Shown here: positions 30,525 through 42,345 of the stretch, in pieces
Layout: each line of letters opens with the position of its first letter
How positions within the stretch are numbered: the first letter of the stretch is position 1
Source: Topomyia yanbarensis
Taxonomy: Eukaryota > Arthropoda > Insecta > Diptera > Culicidae
DNA length: 64,000 nt
NCBI RefSeq assembly: GCF_030247195.1
Contig: NC_080671.1
Coordinates: 432,574,539 to 432,638,538, forward strand
Reading direction: 5' to 3'
The notes under the pieces: generated by a model
Told to the model about the DNA's origin: nothing
Database searches by the model: none
Seen by the model: the letters and a program-made list of their open reading frames with translations, nothing else
Program-made: the position numbers and the translations under genes

Positions 30525-30650
30525 ACTAAGGAGAAAATTGTTTAAAACCACATTCAAATTCAGTTATGGAGATGACTTTCGAGCTCCTGTCAGATTCTGA
30601 TAAGAGGAAGTTGAAAAGCGTCTCCATAACTAATTTGTATAAAGTATAGT
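30525..30650. repeat. hairpin repeat family H, copy 1
   Basis: Starts CTAAGGAGAAAATTG like the copies at 54771 and 61714. A hairpin runs from GTTATGGAGA (30563-30572) to TCTCCATAAC (30621-30630). Its inner part CAGATTCTGATAAGAGGAAG lies in the opposite orientation to the other copies' ATTCTGATGAGACGAAGTC, as expected for an element symmetrical about its hairpin. Confidence 0.6.
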
Positions 30651-32126
30651 AATGTAATTTCGATTACCTTTTTGAAAAAAATATTTCTTCAGTGCTGCCA
30701 TCACAGAGTTAACTATCAACCATTTAGTTCTGCTTCCGTTGTCAACGGACCATTTTCACGCCCCATCATTCAACAAATATCCCACTTTATGTTTTTACGA
30801 GGAGAAAATGAGCCACATTAAATGACAATTCACCGAAAGAATGTTCATAACAACAACCCTTTTCGGTCCGATGCAGTGATCCCGCCTGTTTACTGCCCTA
30901 TCAAATCAATCTGTTTGTGATGGTGTTTTGGCATGCCATTTGCCTCGGCTCGCATCGTCAACAACCACAACAAAAGCAATACTAGCGAGTGGCAGCCGGT
31001 AGCCGGGAGACCGCGTTCTTCGGATGATTAGCTTTTTAAATTTTTATTACCACCAGCGTCAGGAATTTGTTAGCAGCGCGATTTACTGTCATTTTTTTCC
31101 GTAAATGTTTGCTCGACAACAAATCGACAACAACCCGGTTGTGTGGTGGTCGGAGGAAAGCAGAAGTAAAAAGGCGTCGGTAGCCCGAGGCAAGAGCAAA
31201 CAAAAATTGTTTTACATTCGTGTCGAGGACGGACGAAGAAAAGCCGCGCGGACGGCGCGGATTGGAACGCGATACGTCCAACGCACTGGTTGTCATGGCA
31301 ACTGTCGGGGTGGTTTGCGACAAAGAGAATAGGGAAAGAGACGAATAGTGTGAAGCCAAAAATACCTTATTGAGCAGACCAATCGTGCAATGTAAATAAA
31401 CATTACTCATGCCTGAGTTGGAGGAGATAAGTATTGTAAATCTATCAAAAAAAGAAATTTGAATTTTCGTCAGAATTTAGTGCAATCGTGATTGTAAAGT
31501 GCATTCTAGAGTCTATGTATGAGTAAAAACAAGCTTAAGAATTATTTCATCTCTTTGTTTCAAAATGCACATCGTTTGATAAACAAATCCAACGATCGAC
31601 AAAAGGTTTGTTTTCAAAATATAATAGGAGTCATTTAAAGTGCTGCCTTTGGAAACGGTTGCCAAATTCTAGTGTTGAAATCATCGTAAAGGGAGTGTTG
31701 CCGTTTTGACTGATTTTCACTCTGCGTCTCTTTCACTATTCTCTTTGGTTTGCGAATGTACAGCGTAGGAGCGCCGCACAAATGCCGTCGTTACCATCAT
31801 CGCCGTGAGACTGATAGTAAAAGACTCGTGGCGTGTGACGGAGATTTTGCAATGATGGCGAGGATTGACAGGGATGATGTGTATTTGAGGTGGCATGATT
31901 AAATTAAAACAATCCGATTTTTCAACCCGTTGACGGCTGATGTTTTGATTTCATTTGCTGGTTAGATAAGAGACTTAGAATAAATATTTTCCAAGTACGG
32001 TACATCAACACAATAGACTTATCCAGCTGGTTGTTATTGAGCCATTTTGACGTTTAAACTTGGAGGAAAACAAATCGTTTCTGGGCTAAAGGGGAGGGCG
32101 GTGATATTAAAACCGAGATCTCATGG
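30651..32126. other. no supportable gene; GC-richer patch 30720-31860
   Basis: Opposed frames at 31105-31332 (+) and 31036-31410 (-) cover the same GC-rich patch and are not recognised. A 22-base core CAAAGAGAATAGGGAAAGAG at 31321-31342 is mirrored, with one mismatch, at 31725-31746. The patch could be a host exon or regulatory region, but I cannot show it. Confidence 0.35.
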
Positions 32127-32241
32127 CGTTTTCGCTTGAACTTGATACTGAGTCAGATTCTAAGCCCAACTGCTGTCAGTTCATACATTTTGACAGCAGT
32201 TGGGGTTAGAAACTGACTCAGTTTCGCTTCAAGCAAAAACG
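32127..32241. mobile_element. 115-bp hairpin MITE
   Basis: The left arm (CGTTTTCGCTTGAACTTG, then ACTGAGTCAG and CCCAACTGCTGTCA) is mirrored by TGACAGCAGTTGGGG, CTGACTCAG and CTTCAAGCAAAAACG. Arms are about 52 bases and roughly 85% matched, so it is almost entirely a hairpin. A looser relative lies at 53176-53250. Confidence 0.8.
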
Positions 32242-34752
32242 ACATCAGTGTGCGTATTTTGTCAGATTTCTCAATAGGTTTTTGTTTCTATTCGACGATC
32301 TGTTAGTCCGTTTGCCTATGCTGCAGTTATTCGCGACTTCTAAAGCTGTGAACCATTTGTTGATATTTTACCCTTTGGTTAAAATTTGACAGTTTTATAA
32401 TTACTTTCCCTCAATTGGTTAAGTTTAACCATGAGAGTGACCTATTTCAAATGTTGACAATCCGTTATTGACAGCTGCGAAAACCATGAATTTGTAGATG
32501 TGTGAACATCTATCGATTTTTTAATACTAGTTTTTTGCTCATAACATTAAGTATCATGAAATAACTCAAACAAAGCTTGACACAACGTGTTAAAATATTG
32601 ACAACCTCAAGTAAGTACAAAATAATGTTTTTGCCAATGAGCATGAAAAGTTCAGAATCGCTTTTGAGGAGTTATTGTGATGTAATTCATAATGTTTAGT
32701 TCAATCTTTCTAAACCCTATTTCTGAATCTGATACTAAAACAGCATAAAATTACTGTACAATACACTTACGGTATTATTGTGTTCGAGAAAATGAACTAT
32801 CAATACGAAGCAGTCATGTTGCGCATTGAACATTTACGGTGTTTGCATTGGCTTGTGAAGGGTTTACAGGGTAGAATGAGAGCGCAAATCTTTGCCTATG
32901 TGTAATATGGGGGCAACTCCCGGTGCAAGGTTAGATGTCTAATATATACGAACGAAGTGACATCTTGGTGCGTGAAAATATAAACTGTTCGTACTATATT
33001 TGCAGCCGAGCCATGGTTGATTAGCACATGAACTGATTATGGAGCAGTTAAAATGTTCGAAGCGGTCGTGCTTTTTCTTCTTCCAAAATTAGCACGTACA
33101 TTTCAAATGGCGATAATAACATTTGAAGGATTTCGGAACAACAGAGGTGAAAAATAGAGATTAAACTGATAATAGGCTAGGTTCGTAGTACTATTTACCA
33201 AAGCGTTGGATAAGATTGGCAGGAATTGATCAGTTCTTAGTAAGGATTTTACGTAATATAGGCGGACGTAATACATCATTAAAATTTAATTTGATTCTAT
33301 GATTTCGTCGACTTATTTTTGTAAATCTTGCTACTTTAAGTCATTTTATCAAGTACAATTATCCCGAACGGGTCAAGCATTGGTAAATCGATGGCCGCGT
33401 ACGAAGCTCGCCTGATTCGATATTCCATAAATAAAATAAATTTTAAAAAATCTAAAAATTGAAACTTCATTAAAATATTTACAGATGATCTGTTCTTTCT
33501 CGCGTACTAAACGTGAAGAATATTGATATGTGTTATGTTTTTTTTCGAGAGTTGTCCTACTGTATAGCTAGCGTCTCCGCAGGGCTCCCCGTCCGAATCA
33601 CTCACTACAATTGCAGACGAGTCGGAAAATGTCACCCATTAAAACACTGCTTAACCCTTTAAAAGGCGGTGGCAACTATATTGACCCCTTTTCGTTTCGC
33701 TCATAAAGTAGGAATATGAAGTGATAGGTGTTCTAATCTTATGAAATTAAATGAAATTTATGAGGGTAGTAGACAAACCGAAGCTACAACTTAAGCGGCC
33801 TAAAATGAGTGACTTGAGTGGCCTAAAATGAGGAATAACTGTGCCGAATACATTACTTTGAATGACGGATCAAGAAAGTAACCAGTAAAAAAATTCGGGA
33901 GGGGCCCAAAAGTTTTGAAGCAAAATATCAGTTTTCAACACATCTGCTAGAAACAAGGTTTGATATACAATGAATTTTTTTTTACGATTTTTATGACGAT
34001 TCGTGTAAAGATTTTTTAAGTTTTGCGGTTTTTTATGCGGATCCATGTTTGTTTATACAATTATTTGTAGCTAGTTATTAGAATGCGATAAAAATTTTAC
34101 TCCGAGGCAAGAGTAGATCCAGAAAAAAATATCGGGAGCAGTCCGAAATTTCGTTTTTAAAATGAACATTGTACAGTTCGTAATACGAAATAACCTTATT
34201 TAATGAACATCAGTTTAGTTGGTCTACTTTGGTTTGGAATGTTTTTGAATTTGAAACTAATATAAAATTGAAACTAATGTAAAATTTCTCAACAAGTAAA
34301 AAAAAATGCGGAGGGGTTCCGGACCCCCAGGACCCTCCCCCTGGATCCGCGACTGCTCCGGGGCTGTACAACAAGATTGATATACTGAAATTGTTAGCTG
34401 TGCCCTGGTTGTATTTTATCCGTGATGGTATCAAACTGCATTTGGAGTTGTCGGATCCAACAGAATGAAATAAAAATACTATATACACTGATAAAATAAA
34501 TTACCCATTAATGCTTAGAAAACTTTTATTTGCAATAAAAGGGAATAACCCACTTAATGAGTAACGAGCTTGTACACATTAATGAGCACAGACCTTCTAC
34601 GTCAACCTGGGTAGTACCCAGTGGGTACGTTTTATCCATTATTTTTCGCAGAACAGTTACAACAAAATGCGTAAAAAATACCCATTTATGAAAATCGCCC
34701 TAGAATGAAGAACATTGAAAATAGAATTATTTCTGAATTTAAAAAAAATCGC
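32242..34752. other. AT-rich intergenic DNA
   Basis: No gene seen. A GC-rich patch at 34310-34370 (GGACCCCCAGGACCCTCCCC) resembles the ends of some insect repeats; I cannot delimit an element there. Confidence 0.45.
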
Positions 34753-34874
34753 ATCCCTAATAAACATCGTATGATTCATGAGCCCAACGGCCAGATCGGG
34801 GTATCATCCAAACAATATATGGAATCATCGCACTATATGGGTTAAAGTTCGTGTATAATTTTTTTATTAGGGAT
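34753..34874. mobile_element. 122-bp TIR MITE
   Basis: Perfect 12-base ends ATCCCTAATAAA and TTTATTAGGGAT. The interior (ATGATTCATGAGCCCAACGG...) is non-coding. Confidence 0.65.
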
Positions 34875-36408
34875 TATAAAACATCGATTTCACATTACAT
34901 ATTTCCCTCTCATGAAAGTATACGAATCTCGATAGGGATGCTGTTCTAAAGCCATAACACTAAATAAACCTGTCACTGGTCAGAATATTTTTGTTGGCTT
35001 CCAAAGCAGTCAAAATTGTGGAACTGGCGTATATTTATAACATCCTCAGCGGTTTAAACTGCCGTTGTTTTCGGAGCATTGCCGAAATGTTCCGATTTCG
35101 GCTACGAACCGATAATTTGCATGTTTCGCTACGATCCACAATTTGCAGGTTAATTCGCTTGCAATTATTCTTAAAGGATTTTTCATCAATCATCAGGATC
35201 AATATACCCATTGGCATTACCTCATCGAGAGGTTATGAAATGGATAAAAAGTACCTATTGTTGGAAACAAAAAAGTATCCATTTTTGACAGCTCGAATAA
35301 CTTCCGAAAATGGGCAACTTGAATACATAAAATGGGTAAAGTTTTTTTGCAGTGTGGCAAATTTTCGGTATCGCCCATAGTGTTTCCAGAAGAGCGAGCT
35401 GCGGCAGCCGCTATCTGTTGCGTTGCGTTGCGTAAGCACGGTATACTTCGTAGATTGCAGACTGATGACTCTCATTTCCAGCCAGACTACTTGAGGAGCA
35501 TTGTTTGGGAATAACAATTTATCCAGTCCAAGCGAGAGTTTCGCCTGAGAGCCACCATTGCGGGCCACGACCATTTTTACCGTAACTTGGGATGAGAAAG
35601 GAAGTGTTGATGTGGTACTTACTTAACGGAAGGCCCCGACTCAGTGACACTCCCATAAGTACCACGGATTGGGTAGTGGGTGGGTTGTTAGTCAGGATTC
35701 GCTTCAAGCAAGCGATGCGACTGAGACTATATTTTCGTGCATGTTTGAATAGTTTATTGACTGTAGAATACGTAAATCTTCTAGGCGTTTGAACACAGGC
35801 TAATCGTTTATTGAGATTGTTTCATCGAAAACAACTTGAACTCCGGACAGTCGGATGTCGGGAGTGTTGTCGACAATGTAAAATGAACCGTAAACAATGA
35901 GTTTAAAAGTGGTATGGTGGAAAATTCATAAATTATGTCACGCAAAGATTACCCAATACTAACTAACTCTCTGTCATATTACCACGTTATTTTTCCACTT
36001 GGTCTAACATGAATCAAATTATTTTAGTTTTTCCTTCATTTTGTAGTAGCACTTTTATGCCGCTACCAGGAAAAGTGTTCATGTTCTATGGAACTTACTA
36101 TATACATGGCGCAATCGTGCGTAAACGGCCTACTACGTAAAACGGCTTTACTAAAAGTAATGCATTAAATATGACCATAAAACATTTGTTCCTCGTGCTG
36201 AAATGATGAGCTGCGGCAGCCGCTATCTGTTGGTCGCAAAGTAGTCCAAAGTGTACTCACTGATAACCATGAATAACATACCCAGCGAAAGGGATTGAAA
36301 AAGTGTCACAGTGAGTCATTAGATGCGCGAACTACGAACGAAGGATGAAGATGAAACTGTTAAGAGCAGCGTAGAATCATTGCCCGCGAACGGTCTTCAC
36401 GTGGCAAC
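34875..36408. other. intergenic; contains a 25-bp perfect direct repeat
   Basis: GAGCTGCGGCAGCCGCTATC plus five further identical bases occurs at 35396-35420 and at 36208-36232. The 129-codon frame at 34991-35380 and others here are not recognised. Confidence 0.4.
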
Positions 36409-36780
36409 GTTTTGCCTTTCTCATATAAAGAAAGGCTATGCAATCACTGTAAAAATCGACTTTTTAACCGAGGCCCGGAGGGCCGAGTGTCATACACCGT
36501 TCGATTCAGTTCGTCGAGATCGGCAAATGTCTGTGTGTGTATGTATGTGTGTGTATGTGTGTGTATGTGTCATTTAAACTCACACAATTTTCTCAGAGAT
36601 GGCTGAACCGATTTTCGCAAACTTAGTTTCATCTGAAAGGTATAACGCTCCCATAAGCTGCTATTGAATTTTTAGTTGATCCGACTTCCGGTTCCGGAGT
36701 TACGGGTTGAAGAGTGCGGTCACACAGTAAATTCCCATATAAACTGGCACCACCATGATGTTCAAATGATGTAAAACATA
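36409..36780 (+). repeat. dispersed repeat with (TG)n core, plus orientation
   Basis: Reads TTTCTCATATAAAGAAAGG, ATGCAATCACTG, AGGCCCGGAGGGCCGAGTG, a GT/GTAT microsatellite (36529-36572), then CTCAGAGATGGCTGAACCGAT and CCGACTTCCGGTTCCGGAG. This is the same order as the complement of 28340-28740. Reading frames through the TG run are artefacts. Confidence 0.75.
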
Positions 36781-37574
36781 TTAAAATTGATGTAACATTA
36801 CTCTAGTTTGCGGGTCTGGATCACTAATGATCAATCAAAGCAGCTTTGACCACATTGGCCACCTATGACGGTTCATGACGCCCCCGCCAAGTTCCTATGC
36901 TAATATCACACCCATTCCCCAACGAATTCTCTACCGATTTTTACAAACTTGATTTCAAATGGAAGATACAGTAATACCATTGACTGCTGCTGAATTTCAT
37001 TCGGTTCAGACTCTTGCTTCCGGAGTTACAGGTGTGTTAGTAAGGATACAATTTCTCATATAAATCGGTACATTCGTAATACCTCAGAGGATAAAAACTA
37101 TTGAAATGGTCACCAAATTACTTCTAATCGCAGATCTAGATTACTGATTGCCAATCAAACATTCTTTGAATATATTGTCCACTATCGACGATTCCGGAAG
37201 TCCGGAATTCCGGGCATATTCCACAATTAAAGTCACATCGGTTCTTCGGTGATGACTGAATCGATTTTCTCAAATCAAGTCTCAAATGGAAGACAAAATA
37301 TGCAGTTGAGTATTGCGTCGCCACCCCTCCTCCCCCCCTCGCCATGCCCTTACACCTCCCTCCTTCATCACTCCCCTCCCCTTGGACCACCTTCAAACCC
37401 GCATTTCCTTCATCCACCCCGTATACCGAAATAAGATGAAGGATTTCTGACGCATCCTCCACTCCCACTCTACTAACCCCCCATTCCCTCCACTTTCCAA
37501 CCCATTCCACCAACATTTCAAAATATAATCACATGAAGATAACATTGAACTCATGCTGATTAAGCTAATTAAAT
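36781..37574 (+). repeat. further modules of the same repeat family and a C-rich tract
   Basis: Diverged reiterations of the module with ACCGATTTTTACAAACTTGAT and GGTTCAGACTCTTGCTTCC, then a C/T-rich tract at 37320-37500, then AGATAACATTGAACTCATG. The tract matches, in complement, 27880-28080, so this order is shared by two copies. Confidence 0.5.
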
Positions 37575-38300
37575 ATTATTCTTTTGCCTTTCTAATATAG
37601 AAAGGTTATGCAATTGCTCCGAAAATCGACTTTCAAACCGAGGCCCGGAGGGCCGAGTCTCATATAACATTCGACTCAGTTCGCCGAGATCGCAAAATAT
37701 CTGTGTGTATGTATGTATGTATGTATGTATGTATGTATATATGTATGTGTGTGTATGTGCGGATTTGTTAACAAAATGTACACATCGGTTTCTCGGAGAT
37801 GGATGAACCGATTTTTACAAACTAAGATTCCCATAGGTTGCTATTGAATTTCATTTTCAACCGACATCTTGTTCCGGATTACGAGTTGAAGAGTATGGTT
37901 ACAAAACAAAATTTGTTGATTTGTCCACATCGGTTTCTCGGAATTTTCTGAACCGATTTTGACAAACTTGATTTTAAATTAAAAGTCCATCAGCTGCTGT
38001 TGAATTTTGTGTGGATCCGAGTTCTGGTTCCTGAATTACAGGGTGATATGTACGATCACGCAGCAAATCCCGATTCTAACGAATTCTGCGATGAATGTAA
38101 AAAGGTGATTTTTTTTCCAAAATGTAAACACAACTGTTGAATTTGTAGATCTAGGTCACCAACAGTCATTCAAAGTCTCTTTGGCCACACTGGCCACCAT
38201 CGACAGATCAGGAAGCATCCAAATTCAGAATAACGGTTATATTGGTTTCTCGAAAATGGCTAGACCGATTTGATCAACTTAGTCTCAAATGAAAGGTGTT
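37575..38300 (+). repeat. dispersed repeat with (GTAT)n core, second plus copy
   Basis: Starts CCTTTCTAATATAGAAAGG, has AGGCCCGGAGGGCCGAGTC, a GTAT run at 37702-37760, then at least three diverged repeats of a roughly 120-base module with CGGTTTCTCGGA and GAACCGATTTT. Confidence 0.75.
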
Positions 38301-40083
38301 GCGTCCCCGGAAACTGGGGTGGCATTACGCATCTCGATTCGATCAAAATTCTGTCGACTCGACCTTGTTTCGCATTATGTATTTCGAACAGAGCTCGAAA
38401 GTAAATTTTCGTTCGAGTTAGCTCGAAGAAGTACTAGATTATCGAGAAGTGTTGGCATTATGGAACCATAACAAACGAACTCGAAAACGACTCGAGTCGA
38501 ACGTATTTGCTCGATAGTTTTATTGCTGTCGACTGTCGTTCGAGATTATGATTTGTGTTTTTATTTCGGAATACTTAGAGGATATAAAATTACCAAAAGG
38601 TGTAAAAAGCTCCCACGTACTTTGAGTTTCTTTATGTTATATCTTTTTTCACCATCAAGAACATACTTTTTTGGAAAAAGTAATACTAAATATTGATAAT
38701 AAATTATCTTACATCAAGTAATAATAAAAAGTGTTGGAACAAAGTGAAGACACCTTGACTTGTCTAATCGCTATTTAATAGATGTATAGAATCACAATCA
38801 TTCTTGATTTCAAAGTGGTGATTTAAACAATTTTATATTCTAATTGATTCTGCCTAAGCTCGACCCTCATTAACAGAAGACAAATATTAAGGCCGTACGA
38901 TATTAGGCCTGTTCTAATGACTCTGCCACTTCTAGTTTTCCGATCTGTTTACTTCACATCCTTGCTCTCACTTGAGTACTATGGCTCTAAGTTTCATAAC
39001 TTTCCCTACCCAGTAATCTCTAGCTAATTGAATGTCGTTAAAATGTAAAAAACTAACTGATGCATTTGTTCCCGACTATACCTGAATTGTTTTCAATATC
39101 ACAATATAGCCTTGAATTCAATGCCATAATGTACGTTTTATACACCAACAGAATTAGTTGTTATATCGTCATTTGTATTAAATGCATGAAAATACAGTAT
39201 ATTATCTTATATAGCAAAGAAATTTGAATCAAATTGAATTACTAACAAATTTGAATGCATCAACCGATTGAAATTATGCCATCTGTAATTTCTGGAAAAA
39301 CTTCATTTTGATTGTGTTCTCCCTATCGCTGTGTGCTATAACAGAATAATTAACTAACAAGTACACGAACAACCCCGCAAACACGAAAACGCATTTTTGT
39401 CTTGACTATTTCAACTAGAAATGGCTATTTTAACGAATTTTAAGCTTTTAAATTTTTGCGTCATCAATTGCTGAAAAAAATTGTTACTTTTGGAAGCTAC
39501 CAGTTTCCTGAAAAAAACCCAGAAAAAACCAAAATTTCAATGCAATGCTCGCTATGATTATCTCCCAAAAGATTTGAGAAAAAAACGGTTTCGAAGTTGT
39601 GCTGTTTTAAACAATTATTTAGATATTAAATATGGTCTTTAATCTAAGAATAATTGTGAATAACTCATTCTGCAGATAATACATTCCATCATGCGACTGA
39701 GGTCCGAATAAGACACACTACCAGCTAGGCATTTTGATGTTTCGGTGCATCAACTTAAACAGCGAGATATATTAAAATTTTGTGATAAGAAGTTCAAGAA
39801 TACAGTTATGTCAAACTAAAATAATGCCCAAGCATTGAAAAAGGTGGTGAGGGAGAATGACGCGAACAAATTATGAACATGCTTGGGTCAATTTATTTAC
39901 CACTATCACTATTTATATTCTGTGCTGTGAATTTGACGCTCATCGAAAAAAAAAAAACAAAACAAACTGCAATTTTGTTTACACTGAAAAAAAAATTCTT
40001 AGGTGGAATTAAAATTATCATACGATATGAACAAAATCATTACACGTTTTCTGCAACGAAGCATTTTCGTGCATTGTAAATAG
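38301..40083. other. AT-rich intergenic with a TCGA-rich patch
   Basis: 38310-38540 holds many CTCGA and TCGAG words (CTCGAAAACGACTCGAGTCG), unlike the AT-rich DNA that follows. No coding frame is supported. Confidence 0.4.
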
Positions 40084-41050
40084 TTCGTTTCGTCTAATGG
40101 CATCTTGATGAACGAAAAGTTGAGTAGTTTTACATATTTAATGTACGGGTTATTCCATGTCAAATTTACAACCACAATTTTTTTTCCCACCAAATTTTTT
40201 TCTTGCATTCTTAGCACAAAATAATTGACATCTATTTTTTTTGTTTGGGCTGAATACGATAGATTTTTTTCAAGTTATGAGTTTTTAAATTTTATGAATT
40301 GGACCATTTTTCAACCACTGATAACTCGGAAACTCTTAGTTGTACGAAAAATTTATTAATAATAAAAAGTGCGTTTTCGAATGAATTCACCAATAAAAAT
40401 ATGATTGTTTTTTTTTTGTTATTTATGTTATGAATTCTGCAAATGATAGAAACATATCGAAAAAACAAGCTTGGACTAATAAGTTTTTTATTCAATGAAA
40501 ATATTTATAATTATATTGAGAACCTTTTTACTTTAATAGATATTTCAATCAAAGCTGGCCCATAACATGGCGTTTAATGTAAAATTGCCCTTTTCAACGT
40601 TATATTTGTAATTTCTCGCAAAACATTTTGAGATCCACTGCAAAAATTTTACACAATATTTCTAACATGATTTTTATTATTTGAAGAAAAAATAAGCAAA
40701 AAATTTGAACCAACTTTTAAAAAAATCTCAATTTTTCCGACAAGTTCATGCGAAACTGCAACTTTTTATATTTAATATTTTTTCCATGCATCAAATACTT
40801 TACGAGCTATCAGCGATTGAAAAATGTTCAATTTTTCTAACTTCAAAAGTTGAAAGCTCATACCTTGAAGTAAATATTATATTCAGCCATAACAAAAATA
40901 CTTGTCAAATATTTTTAGCTGAAGAATGCAAGAAAGAAATTTGGAATGAACTAAAATTTTATTTGTAAATCTGACGTTGATTGGCCCGTACAGTGCATAA
41001 AAGTTATCATCGATGTCTAAAACATTTTTCGTCAATGAAACGAAATGATT
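40084..41050. repeat. AT-rich foldback element of about 970 bp
   Basis: Arms of about 250 bases are inverted: GTACGGGTTATTCCATGTCA near 40143, TTTCTTGCATTCTTAGC near 40198, GGGCTGAATA near 40248 and TTTTTCAACCACTGATAACTC near 40305 are matched in complement near 41000, 40940, 40880 and 40820. By eye the arms are 60-70% alike. Frames at 40292-40495 (-) and 40705-40968 (+) are mirror images of these arms, not genes. Confidence 0.65.
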
Positions 41051-41454
41051 CGTTCTTTTATCAATTGTTTTATATAGTATAAATATTTTTGGAAAGGGTA
41101 AATTTATTTTTCGTATATAAAAGGAAAAAAATCGTATTTCCGCATGACATCGGATCTTTTTGGATCTATGTTTGACAACATCTATTTTATTTCAAAGAGC
41201 TCACCCCTATTGTGTACTAGAAAAAAATGTTATATTTGCGAAAATTATCCAAATATATTTCGATAACAAGCAACCAAAAACTAAAATTAAAACAATTCCT
41301 ATATTTTACCAAAGTTGGTTTTATGAAACTTATTCGTAACAGAATTAAAAATATTTTTTCTCAGTGTATACTCTTATTTGACAGTTTGCGCTCGAACAGG
41401 CAGTCGAAAACTAGTACCGCAATCTAACAAGCTCGAACGCTTGGTCGAATGTGA

Positions 41455-42345
41455 TAGGGGAGACCGGGGCTAGTTGGCGGTGTTTTCAGATTTCATTTTT
41501 TACCGCTTCGATTTTGGTTGATCTTGCAAAATAGAACACGTTGCATGGAAGGGTAGACTGTTGGCAATATCTCTGAATTTTATGAAAATGCTTCATACGT
41601 TATCTTTATTTCTAGAGACAAAAATATGTGACGCGGAAAAGCCGCCAACTTACCCCAGCTTCGGGGTAAGATGGCGGAATGCCAAAAAATAAGCAATCAA
41701 ATGGAAATTCGATTACATCAGTGGTCCGTATGAAATGTGCCGATTGTCTTTTCAATAAAAATGTATATTATTCGACACTTTTCATTATATTTCAGTCTCA
41801 ATGCCCCGTCATATTGACTTCGACGCGCACTCCATATTCGAAAGCAAATTTTCTTCAGGGGATTGGCCAAAATAATTGTCCCCTGCATTGACAAGAGACA
41901 CAAGAAAAAGTTTCTCTTACTTTAGAGTGAATTCCAGAAATGAAAATATTTGATGATTATTTTTGCACTATAAATAGTACCGCCAAGTTGCCCCGTGTGC
42001 ACTTTTTATAAAAAAGGATTTAAAAAATTACTTTTGTGTATGGATAGGTGTAATATCTATACAGATACTGAAAGCTCTTTTCACGCACTATCAAAAAATA
42101 TAAAAATTCGGGGAATATATTGAAAACCACCTTAAATAACACAACATGTTTAAAATTAAGAAAATTTACAAAGTATTCTCAAAACACAATATTGCCCACA
42201 GTTTCTACAAAATAAAATATTTTACAACAAAAACACATTGGATAATGTGTTTCACATCACTTGAGGTTCACAACGAGAGAGAGCGCTTTATGTCTAATAG
42301 AAACGGAGAAAAGGGGATTCCGCCAACTAGCCCCGGGCTCCCCTA
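41455..42345. mobile_element. 891-bp non-autonomous DNA transposon with TAGGGGAG ends
   Basis: The left end is TAGGGGAGACCGGGGCTAGT followed by TGGCGG; the right end read in complement is TAGGGGAGCCCGGGGCTAGT followed by TGGCGG, one mismatch in 26. Inside, an inverted pair of the same theme (CCGCCAACTTACCCC and GGGGTAAGATGGCGG at 41643-41678) and a further CCGCCAAGTTGCCCCG at 41982 occur. There is no transposase. The TA at each outer end may be the duplicated target. Confidence 0.8.

Noticed and set aside
31036..31410. Opposed frames in the GC-rich patch as a host exon
   Set aside because: Both strands are open over the same bases because of composition; no splice sites or family support either.
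34310..34370. GC-rich patch as a transposon end
   Set aside because: It resembles tails of insect repeats, but no inverted partner, duplication or second copy is visible here.
40292..40968. Frames at 40292-40495 (-) and 40705-40968 (+) as duplicated genes
   Set aside because: They are mirror translations of the arms of one AT-rich foldback.
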